From positions 1 to 6,896 of the forward strand of contig QFNK01000098.1 of the NCBI GenBank assembly GCA_003240795.1: a stretch of DNA of 6,896 bases. Direction: 5' to 3'. Below are positions 1 through 4,667 of the stretch, in pieces; the stretch's first letter is position 1, and every line of letters begins with the position of its first letter. The stretch comes from Micavibrio aeruginosavorus (GTDB lineage: Bacteria > Pseudomonadota > Alphaproteobacteria > Micavibrionales > Micavibrionaceae). Below the pieces are notes generated by a model. It saw nothing but the letters and a program-made list of their open reading frames with translations. It was not told where the DNA came from and made no database searches. The translations under genes were made by a program, and so were the position numbers.

Positions 1-1
1 G

Positions 2-58
2 TACGTTTACGCGGACGGTGAGATCGAGATCGTAGAACTTGAAGCGGAGCAGAACTGA
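2..58 (+). CDS. 3' end of an unidentified gene upstream of the transglycosylase (partial)
   Basis: Only the last 18 codons are in the window (YVYADGEIEIVELEAEQN, then TGA at 56-58). The tail is acidic and rich in Glu, with alternating hydrophobic and acidic residues that suggest a final beta strand. The stop overlaps the next start as TGATG, so the two genes are probably translationally coupled and in the same operon. There is too little sequence to assign a function. By position it could be a structural or spike-like protein, but that is a guess. Confidence 0.55.
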   Translation, partial: YVYADGEIEIVELEAEQN

Positions 59-645
59 TGCAGCTTTTCGCAATTTTTGCTGGTGCCTTCGCGTTCCTGT
101 TTCCACGGCAGGCACAGGGTCTCATGACCGTTGCGACAAACGCAATAAAACAGACGAGCACCCAGATTAAAAACACTGGCGGTGAAGTGTTCGGTCCGTT
201 TTTGCCAGCAAACGTATGGACAGCAACCAAAGTGAAACAGGTCGCAGCGAAGTATGTCTTTGAATATGGCCTAAATTGCAATCCGGTAATGATCGCTGCG
301 ATGGTGAAAATCGAAAGCCGATACAATCCGAAGGCATACCGTTTTGAAAAGCATTTGAATGATGCGAGTTACGGCCTGATGCAAACCATGACAAAAACCG
401 CGCAATGGCTTTATGACGACATGAAGTACCGCGCGTTTCCGCGTCCTACAGGTTCCGATTTATACGACGGCTATGTATCGCTTTATTTCGGTATGGCGTA
501 CGTCGATTATCTTTCGAAGTACGGCAAGAAACAACGCGATGAACGCTGGATCGTTGAAAGCTACAACGGCGGTCCGGGCAACTCGAACCCCGGCACGCAA
601 AACCATCTGCGAAAATATTATGAAGCAAAAACGGAGGTTGCGTAA
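58..645 (+). CDS. Phage-type lytic transglycosylase (SLT family) with N-terminal hydrophobic anchor
   Basis: This 195-residue protein should cleave the glycan strands of peptidoglycan at MurNAc-GlcNAc bonds. The SLT/goose-lysozyme-like fold is recognisable from three motifs in order: the catalytic glutamate in VKIESRYNP (Glu86), the ASYGLMQTM motif (GLMQ at 106-109), and ESYNGGPG (167-174). Residues 1-15 are strongly hydrophobic (MQLFAIFAGAFAFLF), followed by Pro-Arg. This suggests a membrane anchor or uncleaved signal that would place the enzyme in a membrane or the periplasm. ATG 58 overlaps the preceding stop (TGATG). The next gene starts on the last base of its stop (TAATG). In context it may be a virion-associated wall-penetrating enzyme, as P7 is in PRD1, or the endolysin of a lysis cassette. 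The enzyme class is secure; the role is not. Confidence 0.9.
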   Translation: MQLFAIFAGAFAFLFPRQAQGLMTVATNAIKQTSTQIKNTGGEVFGPFLPANVWTATKVKQVAAKYVFEYGLNCNPVMIAAMVKIESRYNPKAYRFEKHLNDASYGLMQTMTKTAQWLYDDMKYRAFPRPTGSDLYDGYVSLYFGMAYVDYLSKYGKKQRDERWIVESYNGGPGNSNPGTQNHLRKYYEAKTEVA

Positions 646-809
646 TGCCATATATGCCAGTTCTCATATCCCTCGGCATCGGGGCAGTCGGAGGCGTCGG
701 CATCGGGTTCGTCGCTGGAAAAGGCACGAGCGGCCTTGGCGACATTATCAAATGGACAGTAATCGGCGCGGCGGCCGTCGTCGTTGGCCGTCAGTTAAAG
801 GTGATCTAA
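645..809 (+). CDS. 54-residue glycine/alanine-rich membrane protein
   Basis: The protein begins MPYMPVLISLGIGAVGG. It has two hydrophobic segments, about residues 5-24 and 36-48, separated by a short polar Lys/Gly/Ser stretch, and ends in a basic tail (GRQLKVI). ATG 645 uses the last base of the transglycosylase stop (TAATG). A good ribosome binding site, ACGGAGG, sits at 631-637 with a 7-base spacer. Its own stop overlaps the next start in the same way. The Gly-rich helices resemble small integral membrane proteins of membrane-containing phages, or a small holin-type protein. I recognise no specific family. The gene is supported by the coupling, the ribosome binding site and the coherent membrane topology. 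Confidence 0.75.
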   Translation: MPYMPVLISLGIGAVGGVGIGFVAGKGTSGLGDIIKWTVIGAAAVVVGRQLKVI

Positions 810-1012
810 TGCCATTGTTTTGGGTTTTGACTGTTGCCGCCTCAATTCCTCTTGCTGCCGTCGTTGGGTACAGGGCGGCAAAAGATCGTCCGTTTGATGG
901 AAAAATCGTCATTCGGCCGCAAAGCGTTTATGAGGCCGAAGCGCGTAAAGTGAATGTCATGGCGGCCGCCGCAGGCGCTACCGTGGCGTATCTGGTCTAT
1001 AAACGGAAATAG
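809..1012 (+). CDS. 67-residue protein with two terminal membrane helices
   Basis: The start (MPLFWVLTVAAS) overlaps the preceding stop as TAATG. A hydrophobic segment at about residues 3-20 is followed by a polar, mixed-charge middle (about 23-50). A second short Ala-rich hydrophobic segment at about 53-64 ends in a basic tail, YKRK. This suggests a hairpin with both ends in the membrane. A weak AAAGG at 797-801 lies in the end of the preceding gene. The open frame can be extended upstream to 473, but that part is out of frame with the transglycosylase and is a shadow. No family is recognised. It belongs to the same coupled operon as its neighbours. Confidence 0.72.
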   Translation: MPLFWVLTVAASIPLAAVVGYRAAKDRPFDGKIVIRPQSVYEAEARKVNVMAAAAGATVAYLVYKRK

Positions 1013-1015
1013 CCC

Positions 1016-1228
1016 ATGGATCTTATAGAATTTTGCTTCGCTTCGGGGATCATGGGCTGCCTTATTCGTATGACGTACGACGTACACGAAATAAAGGGAG
1101 TTTTTAAAGCCATGAAGTTAGCGATGGATGAATTACAGGCGAAGGTCAGCGCTCATGATATCCGAATTTCCAACCTAGAAAAGAAAGGACAGGGGGAACA
1201 TGAAAAACTGGTTAGCGAAGAGGGGTAA
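1016..1228 (+). CDS. 70-residue small protein: N-terminal membrane segment and coiled coil
   Basis: The gene starts three bases after the preceding stop. Residues 4-18 (IEFCFASGIMGCLIR) are hydrophobic and could be a short membrane segment. Residues about 25-58 form a charged amphipathic helix with heptad-like spacing (MDELQAKVSAHDIRISNLEKK), likely a coiled coil. The layout recalls small phage lysis accessory proteins in which a coiled coil is tethered to the inner membrane, but it matches none that I can name. Its last 29 bases overlap the next gene in another frame. No strong ribosome binding site is visible; translation probably depends on coupling. Confidence 0.68.
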   Translation: MDLIEFCFASGIMGCLIRMTYDVHEIKGVFKAMKLAMDELQAKVSAHDIRISNLEKKGQGEHEKLVSEEG

Positions 1229-1421
1229 GGAGCCGACAACCTACCTCGGTTTGTCACAGCTTATCATCGCGGTGGGCTATCTCTTCAAATTAAATGAGGC
1301 TCCGGCGCTTGCTGATGCAGTTTTGGCTGCATCGGGGCATCTGACGTCAGGAGATTATCTAACGGGCGCTGTGGCCATTCTGGGCGGCATTGGCGGCATC
1401 TTTTTGAAGGAGAAAAAATAA
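1200..1421 (+). CDS. Holin-like small membrane protein
   Basis: The protein has 73 residues. A basic N-terminus (MKNWLAKRGKEPTTYLG) leads into a hydrophobic helix at about 16-30 and a second Gly-rich helix at about 53-69, ending in KEKK. The pattern 'basic head, K-E-P-S/T-T-x-x-G, two helices, charged tail' is common in small phage holin-like proteins, which permeabilise the inner membrane so that a muralytic enzyme can reach the wall. ATG 1200 lies inside the preceding gene. It is preceded by a purine-rich AGGACAGGGGG run at 1187-1197. Together with the upstream transglycosylase it could form a lysis pair. A virion membrane protein is the main alternative. The holin assignment is by architecture only. 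Confidence 0.7.
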   Translation: MKNWLAKRGKEPTTYLGLSQLIIAVGYLFKLNEAPALADAVLAASGHLTSGDYLTGAVAILGGIGGIFLKEKK

Positions 1422-1422
1422 C

Positions 1423-1548
1423 ATGGCTGCAAAAAAGAAAACCGCCAAGGCTGGACGCACGAAATCCGGCCGCTTCACGAAAGGCTCCAAGGCAGCGAAA
1501 GCCGCCGGACGTAAGGGCGGCCGCAAAGCCGCCCGCAAAAAGCGCTAG
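1423..1548 (+). CDS. 41-residue Lys/Arg-rich histone-tail-like DNA-binding protein
   Basis: This gene lies one base after the holin-like gene, with a ribosome binding site AAGGAGA at 1407-1413. The product has 12 Lys and 6 Arg in 41 residues and no acidic residue. The rest is almost all Ala, Gly, Ser and Thr, with one Phe. Repeated blocks such as SKAAKAAGRKGG and a terminal AARKKR resemble histone H1 tails and the KGG-type motifs of small basic bacterial proteins. The likely role is neutralising or condensing DNA, possibly in the virion. Small basic proteins of other phages (for example J of microviruses) are analogous in character but not shown to be homologous. The stop TAG at 1546-1548 interlocks with the stop of the convergent gene. 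Confidence 0.75.
   Translation: MAAKKKTAKAGRTKSGRFTKGSKAAKAAGRKGGRKAARKKR
1545..1548. other. Shared palindromic CTAG holding both convergent stop codons
   Basis: On the plus strand TAG at 1546-1548 ends the basic protein. On the minus strand TAG at 1547-1545 ends the HTH gene. The two coding regions therefore overlap tail to tail by four bases, with no room for a bidirectional terminator between them. Confidence 0.9.
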
Positions 1549-2057
1549 AAAAGCGATTTATCGGCCTTATTAGCGATGTTATAGACCTGTTGCCGCGTGA
1601 GTTTTTCTTGCGCGGCAATTTCTGTAGGCGAAACCCCGCTTTTTATCTGCCGGATGATTCGCCGGTCACGCTCTTCACGTCTGACACGTACAAGCTTTTT
1701 GACGATTGTTTCGCGTATCGATTGCGCCCGTTGCCAGGAACAGGCCGCGCCAAGTCTTTGTTGTATAATCAGAATTTGGTTCGCGCTATCAATTGATAGG
1801 AAATCCGGATCATCGAAGAGGTCGGAAACGGCAGCCTTTTTGCGCTTGTACGTCTGGCTGCGGTCACGTTCGGCTTTGAGCGCACGCAGCCGAATGATCT
1901 TATACTGGCAATCATGCGTAATGCCTTCAAGCCATGTGATCGCCAAGTCAATTTCTCGCGTCGGCGCTTTCGTCCAGATGAAATCTGAAATACTACGGTT
2001 GATTGCAGAGAGTGCGGCGGGTTGATCTTTTTCAAAGTGCGTTCCGTTAGAGTACAT
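1545..2057 (-). CDS. Helix-turn-helix DNA-binding protein, putative element regulator
   Basis: The product is 170 residues from ATG 2057, preceded by AAGGAA at a spacing of about 10. An in-frame GTG at 2078 would give 177 residues but has no ribosome binding site. The first ~100 residues are helical and charged with no family I recognise. Residues about 112-138 are very basic (KKLVRVRREERDRR). The C-terminus carries a good homeodomain/resolvase-like helix-turn-helix: SPTEIAAQEKL, a Thr turn, then RQQVYNIANKA. It is transcribed against the structural operon and divergently from the lipoprotein gene, which suits a repressor or late-gene regulator. A terminase small subunit with an N- or C-terminal HTH is an alternative, but no large subunit is present. 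Confidence 0.75.
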   Translation of the reverse strand: MYSNGTHFEKDQPAALSAINRSISDFIWTKAPTREIDLAITWLEGITHDCQYKIIRLRALKAERDRSQTYKRKKAAVSDLFDDPDFLSIDSANQILIIQQRLGAACSWQRAQSIRETIVKKLVRVRREERDRRIIRQIKSGVSPTEIAAQEKLTRQQVYNIANKADKSLF

Positions 2058-2076
2058 AGTGTAAAATTCCTTGGTC

Positions 2077-2088
2077 ACGTTAAAACGT
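2077..2088. promoter_or_regulatory. Small inverted repeat upstream of the HTH gene
   Basis: ACGTT-AA-AACGT is a 5-base inverted repeat with a 2-base centre, lying between the predicted minus-strand promoter and ATG 2057. It could be an autoregulatory operator for the HTH protein. It is short and could occur by chance. Confidence 0.2.
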
Positions 2089-2138
2089 AAACATTATTCC
2101 AGACATGGTATAAATCGCCTTAAGAACCGCCCTTTTCT

Positions 2139-2144
2139 ATTATA
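2139..2144 (-). promoter_or_regulatory. Candidate -10 box (TATAAT) for the HTH gene
   Basis: The minus strand reads GCTATAATAG, an exact TATAAT, about 80 bases before ATG 2057. Hexamers 16-18 bases upstream match TTGACA poorly, so either an activator is needed or the match is chance in AT-rich DNA. Confidence 0.35.
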
Positions 2145-2156
2145 GCGTTTATTTCC

Positions 2157-2170
2157 ATAATATACATTAT
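2157..2170. promoter_or_regulatory. AT-rich inverted repeat in the divergent control region
   Basis: ATAAT-ATAC-ATTAT is an inverted repeat lying between the candidate minus-strand -10 box and the candidate plus-strand -35 box. This is where a regulator could control both directions. It is weak evidence because the surrounding DNA is AT-rich. Confidence 0.2.
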
Positions 2171-2175
2171 CACAT

Positions 2176-2205
2176 TTGAGGGTTACGCTTTTCCTTGTGG
2201 ATTAT
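2176..2205 (+). promoter_or_regulatory. Candidate sigma-70-type promoter for the lipoprotein gene
   Basis: TTGAGG at 2176-2181 and GATTAT at 2200-2205 are separated by 18 bases. Each hexamer matches the consensus at four of six positions. Transcription would start near 2212 and give a leader of about 70 bases. The rest of 2079-2280 holds no convincing gene. Confidence 0.3.
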
Positions 2206-2280
2206 TTGCCCCCTGTGGCAAAAATGACACAAAAAATCGTGGTCTATGGTAAATGTTGCCAGTCACACAAAGGAGATAAA

Positions 2281-2595
2281 ATGAAAAAGTTTGTTCCATT
2301 CCTGCTTTTGATTCTCGTGAGCGCCTGTGCGTCGCCCGCGAAAGACATGACAGCCGAACAAGTTTCTCATCTCTCCGATGAACAGCTTTGCGACATGTCC
2401 AAATCCTACGCTTTTGAGGCGAAAATTGAAGTTGAAATCGGCAAACGCGACCTGCAATGCACCGATGAATACCTCGCCTGTAAACGCCAAGGATATAAGC
2501 CCAGAACCCCCGATTTTGAAAACTGCCAGAATTATCAGAGCATGATGGGCAGCGCATCCAAGCTACTTGGAAACGCCGTCCGCAACTCCAGATAG
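2281..2595 (+). CDS. Small cysteine-rich lipoprotein
   Basis: The product has 104 residues from ATG 2281, with a strong ribosome binding site (AAAGGAG) five bases upstream. The N-terminus is a classic lipoprotein signal: MKK, a hydrophobic core, then the lipobox VSAC, so Cys16 should be lipidated and the protein tethered to a membrane. The mature part has four more cysteines (37, 60, 67, 82), enough for two disulfides. It contains LSDEQLC...EIGKRDLQC and a GYKPRTPDFENC element. These resemble short motifs I associate with other small proteobacterial secreted or lipoproteins of unknown function, though this is from memory. It has its own promoter region and sits at the element edge, the usual place of a lysogenic-conversion gene. 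A surface-exclusion or envelope role is inference. Confidence 0.85.
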   Translation: MKKFVPFLLLILVSACASPAKDMTAEQVSHLSDEQLCDMSKSYAFEAKIEVEIGKRDLQCTDEYLACKRQGYKPRTPDFENCQNYQSMMGSASKLLGNAVRNSR

Positions 2596-2660
2596 GTCAG
2601 TTTTACGGAAATTTTACCGCTCCACAGTAAATACAACTTATTTGCTAATGGAGGAAATTG

Positions 2661-3071
2661 ATGGGAACGCATCCCCTTTATCACCTGTATCGCGGAATGA
2701 ACCGCGAAGACAGATTAAAGCTTGCTGATTACTACAAACGATTGTCCGAGGACTTGATACGGGAAGTAGAAGAAGCACGCGCCGCCGAGCGTGATCTACA
2801 GCGGTTCGGCAAGCACCTGAGAGCCCGGAAGGATACCCTTAAATATCCGTGTCAGCTCTATCTCTGCCTCTTCGTCCGCAATCGTGACAAGGTCCGTCGG
2901 GCTCGTCTTCGTACGGATATGCTCCGCATCGAGTTGGCGAAAACGCGGAATGATTTTGTCCGCCGCAACTTCACGAATGATGTCTGCGATTTTATCGGGG
3001 TTGATATTCTTCATAATCAGGAAACCTTGTGTGGAAGCGTCCGCGATTATCCTCGCTCAAGCGGACTTTGA
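2661..3071 (+). CDS. Short coiled-coil protein gene fused at the junction to antisense host sequence
   Basis: ATG 2661 has an excellent ribosome binding site, GGAGG at 2650-2654. A TTG at 2658 is not the better start. Residues 1-48 are a helical, highly charged sequence (DRLKLADYYKRLSEDL, then VEEARAAERDLQR) predicted to be a coiled coil; I recognise no family. From about residue 49 (base 2805) the frame reads through the antisense of the IMPase fragment and then the end of hflX, stopping at 3069-3071. The 136-residue product therefore probably has a foreign, non-evolved C-terminal half. The original gene most likely ended or continued beyond the attachment point in the free element. Expression of the N-terminal part is plausible; function of the fusion is doubtful. 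Confidence 0.5.
   Translation: MGTHPLYHLYRGMNREDRLKLADYYKRLSEDLIREVEEARAAERDLQRFGKHLRARKDTLKYPCQLYLCLFVRNRDKVRRARLRTDMLRIELAKTRNDFVRRNFTNDVCDFIGVDILHNQETLCGSVRDYPRSSGL
2802..2807. other. Junction between element and host DNA
   Basis: On the minus strand the IMPase frame reads PGSQVLAE down to 2805, matching the family pattern PGS-x-[IV]-x-[GA]-E. The next codons give Pro, Leu and a stop in place of the expected E-[SA]. The plus-strand gene at 2661 loses its own character at the same place. The exact crossover and any shared core sequence cannot be set without the other end. Confidence 0.6.
2805..3014 (-). pseudogene. Inositol monophosphatase-family gene, 5' fragment truncated at the junction
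   Basis: The fragment encodes about 70 of the ~260 residues usual for the family. The frame continues two foreign codons to a stop at 2796-2798. The typical N-terminal pattern is clear: ADIIREVAADKIIPRFR, KTSPTDLVTIADEEAE, and PGSQVLAE. The final Glu corresponds to the first metal-binding Glu of the GEE motif. The DPIDGT motif and the C-terminal metal-binding Asp are missing, so no phosphatase activity is expected. ATG 3014 lies 23 bases inside hflX, consistent with a coupled last gene of the ntrYX-hfq-hflX operon. In other bacteria such enzymes hydrolyse inositol phosphates or related sugar phosphates, or 3'-phosphoadenosine phosphates; the exact substrate here cannot be known. Confidence 0.8.
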
Positions 3072-4326
3072 CAAGCATATTGCCGTCTTCTTGCGATTGC
3101 TCCGTCACTTCGCCGTGCGTGTGCAGCCACGCAATCGCGCGCCCGTCGCCCGGCGGGATAAGATAGGCAAACACTTCATCCGCCTGTGAAACAGTCTCGG
3201 CAAGCCCTTGCAGAAGGTGTTCGATCCCCTCACCCGTGCGCGCCGAAACGGGAATCATCCGCCCTTCGGAATACAGCGCCTCACGCCGAAAATCCTCCAT
3301 GGCTTCTTCACTCACCGCGTCGACCTTGTTCAGGATCTCGTATATACGCTTGTCGGTATTATAATCGATGCCGAGCTCGGTCAGGACGTTGATAACATCC
3401 TCCCGCTGCCACGGGTGATCAGGGCTGGACGCATCCCGCACATGAAGGATGATGTCCGCATATTGCACCTGCTCCAGCGTTGCGCGGAACGCCTCGACCA
3501 ATGTCGTGGGAAGGTCCGCGATAAAACCCACGGTGTCGGACAAAATCACGACCTTGCCGTTCGGTAATTCCAGCCGCCGCAGCGTTGGATCGAGCGTTGC
3601 AAAAACAAGGTCCTCCGCAAAAACATCCGCGCCCGTCAATCGGTTGAACAGCGTGGATTTACCCGCATTGGTATAACCAACGAGCGCAACGGTCGGAAAC
3701 GGCACCTTCTCGCGCTGTTTTCGTCCCAGATCCCGCGTCCGCCGCACTTGTTCAAGATCGCGCTTCAACTGTGCGATACGGTCGGTGATTATACGGCGGT
3801 CGAGCTCGATCTGCGTCTCCCCCGGGCCGCCCATAAATCCGCCCCCGCCGCGCTGACGTTCAAGGTGCGTCCAAGACCGGACGAGGCGGGATTTCTGATA
3901 TTCCAGCATCGCAAGATCGACCTGAATGCGCCCCTCTTTCGTTTGCGCCCTTTCCCCGAATATTTCGAGGATCAAACCCGTACGGTCAATGACTTTGACA
4001 TTCCATAGCTTTTCAAGGTTCCGCTGCTGTACGGGTGTCAGCCTGTAATTCACGACGACGACAACCGGCTTTTCCTCTTCGACAATGCGGCCGATTTCCT
4101 CCGCACCGCCCTTGCCGATCAACTGCGCCGGGCTGATGCGGGAAACCTTGACGACGCGCGTGCTGGATACTTCTAGATGGATGGCATGAACCAATCCTTC
4201 CGCTTCCTCAATCAAATCCTCGATCGCGCGGTGATAACGCGTCGTTTCGCGTTCCACCTTGACGGGCAGAACCGGATGAACGACAAGCGCGCGATCAATG
4301 ATTTTTGTAGAAGTCTGTACGGCCAC
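2992..4326 (-). CDS. hflX: Ribosome-associated GTPase HflX
   Basis: The product is 444 residues, a usual length for HflX, which binds the 50S subunit and splits stalled or stress-damaged 70S ribosomes using GTP. The N-terminal domain contains ISPAQLIGKGGAEEI (64-78) and leads through a helical linker with the family signature GGGGFMGGPGETQIELDRR (160-178). The GTPase domain has GYTNAGKST (217-225), the switch I Thr in FATLDPT (Thr244), DTVGF (264-268), NKVD (333-336) and SAR (361-363). A C-terminal domain begins near GRAIAWLHTHGEV. The start is GTG 4326, only 12 bases after the hfq stop and without a strong ribosome binding site, so coupling to hfq is likely. No defect is visible. Confidence 0.96.
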   Translation of the reverse strand: MAVQTSTKIIDRALVVHPVLPVKVERETTRYHRAIEDLIEEAEGLVHAIHLEVSSTRVVKVSRISPAQLIGKGGAEEIGRIVEEEKPVVVVVNYRLTPVQQRNLEKLWNVKVIDRTGLILEIFGERAQTKEGRIQVDLAMLEYQKSRLVRSWTHLERQRGGGGFMGGPGETQIELDRRIITDRIAQLKRDLEQVRRTRDLGRKQREKVPFPTVALVGYTNAGKSTLFNRLTGADVFAEDLVFATLDPTLRRLELPNGKVVILSDTVGFIADLPTTLVEAFRATLEQVQYADIILHVRDASSPDHPWQREDVINVLTELGIDYNTDKRIYEILNKVDAVSEEAMEDFRREALYSEGRMIPVSARTGEGIEHLLQGLAETVSQADEVFAYLIPPGDGRAIAWLHTHGEVTEQSQEDGNMLVKVRLSEDNRGRFHTRFPDYEEYQPR

Positions 4327-4338
4327 GAAGGTTAAAGC

Positions 4339-4599
4339 TTACGCAGCGCTTTCAGTTCCAGGAGCAGCGTCTTCACCTTCATAGAAGTTCAGCGGGCCGC
4401 CCGGCATTATGGTCGAAATCGCGTGCTTGTAAACAAGCTGCACATGGGAGTCACGGCGAAGCAGAAGCGAGAAATTGTCGAACCAGGTGACAACGCCCTG
4501 AAGCTTTACGCCGTTGACGAGAAAGACCGTCACGGTCATTTTTTCTTTACGGATTTTATTCAGGAAAACGTCCTGAACATTTTGAGTTTTTTCCGCCAT
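4339..4599 (-). CDS. hfq: RNA chaperone Hfq
   Basis: This 86-residue Sm-like protein forms hexameric rings that pair small RNAs with mRNAs. The Sm1 motif is intact in MTVTVFLVNGVKLQG (21-35) and WFDNFSLLLRR (39-49). The Sm2 signature is YKHAIST (57-63), followed by IMPGGP. Proximal-face residues are present: Gln9, Phe43, Lys58 and His59. The rim patch reads RKEK (17-20), a conservative version of the enterobacterial RRER. The C-terminal tail is short and acidic, as usual in Alphaproteobacteria. ATG 4599 is preceded by AGGGA at about five bases. A 68-bp AT-rich gap (4600-4667) separates it from the HAD gene. The gap may hold a separate hfq promoter, but I see no convincing -35/-10 pair or terminator there. 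Confidence 0.97.
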   Translation of the reverse strand: MAEKTQNVQDVFLNKIRKEKMTVTVFLVNGVKLQGVVTWFDNFSLLLRRDSHVQLVYKHAISTIMPGGPLNFYEGEDAAPGTESAA

Positions 4600-4667
4600 A
4601 GTTTTCCCTAATTCGACCTATTCTTAAAAAATTTTCTATATGCCGTTTTTAGAAGGTTTGCCTTTTA

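Larger units (their letters stand above)
1..2804. mobile_element. Right arm of an integrated phage-like element (left end outside the window)
   Basis: This is an inferred element. Supporting it are the lytic transglycosylase, a holin-like protein, several tiny coupled membrane proteins, a tiny basic protein, a convergent helix-turn-helix regulator and a lipoprotein gene at the edge. On its right it meets a host operon of opposite orientation, where the inositol monophosphatase frame breaks between 2804 and 2805. No integrase, capsid, terminase, packaging ATPase or tail gene is visible, so the virus class is open. The right boundary rests on where the IMPase family resemblance stops and could be off by a few bases. 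The segment 2079-2804 could alternatively be host accessory DNA next to a decayed gene. Confidence 0.6.

Noticed and set aside
446..751. Minus-strand open frames opposite the transglycosylase region
   Set aside because: They have Pro/Arg/Cys-rich translations without domains, opposite a gene with clear catalytic motifs.
473..808. Upstream extension of the 809-1012 gene into a 179-residue frame
   Set aside because: It overlaps the transglycosylase and the 645-809 gene out of frame and has a low-complexity Arg-rich translation. ATG 809 is coupled to the preceding stop and gives a sensible membrane protein.
2176..2280. Upstream extension of the lipoprotein gene to 2176
   Set aside because: It would bury the lipoprotein signal peptide inside the protein. 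ATG 2281 has a strong ribosome binding site and the lipobox at the right distance.
2750..2830. tRNA gene or tRNA 3' end as the attachment site
   Set aside because: No tRNA-like cloverleaf or T-arm pattern is visible around the junction; the host side is IMPase coding sequence.
4600..4667. Terminator or promoter in the HAD-hfq gap
   Set aside because: The gap is AT-rich with only a short TTCTA/TAGAA repeat. There is no GC-rich stem and no convincing -35/-10 pair.
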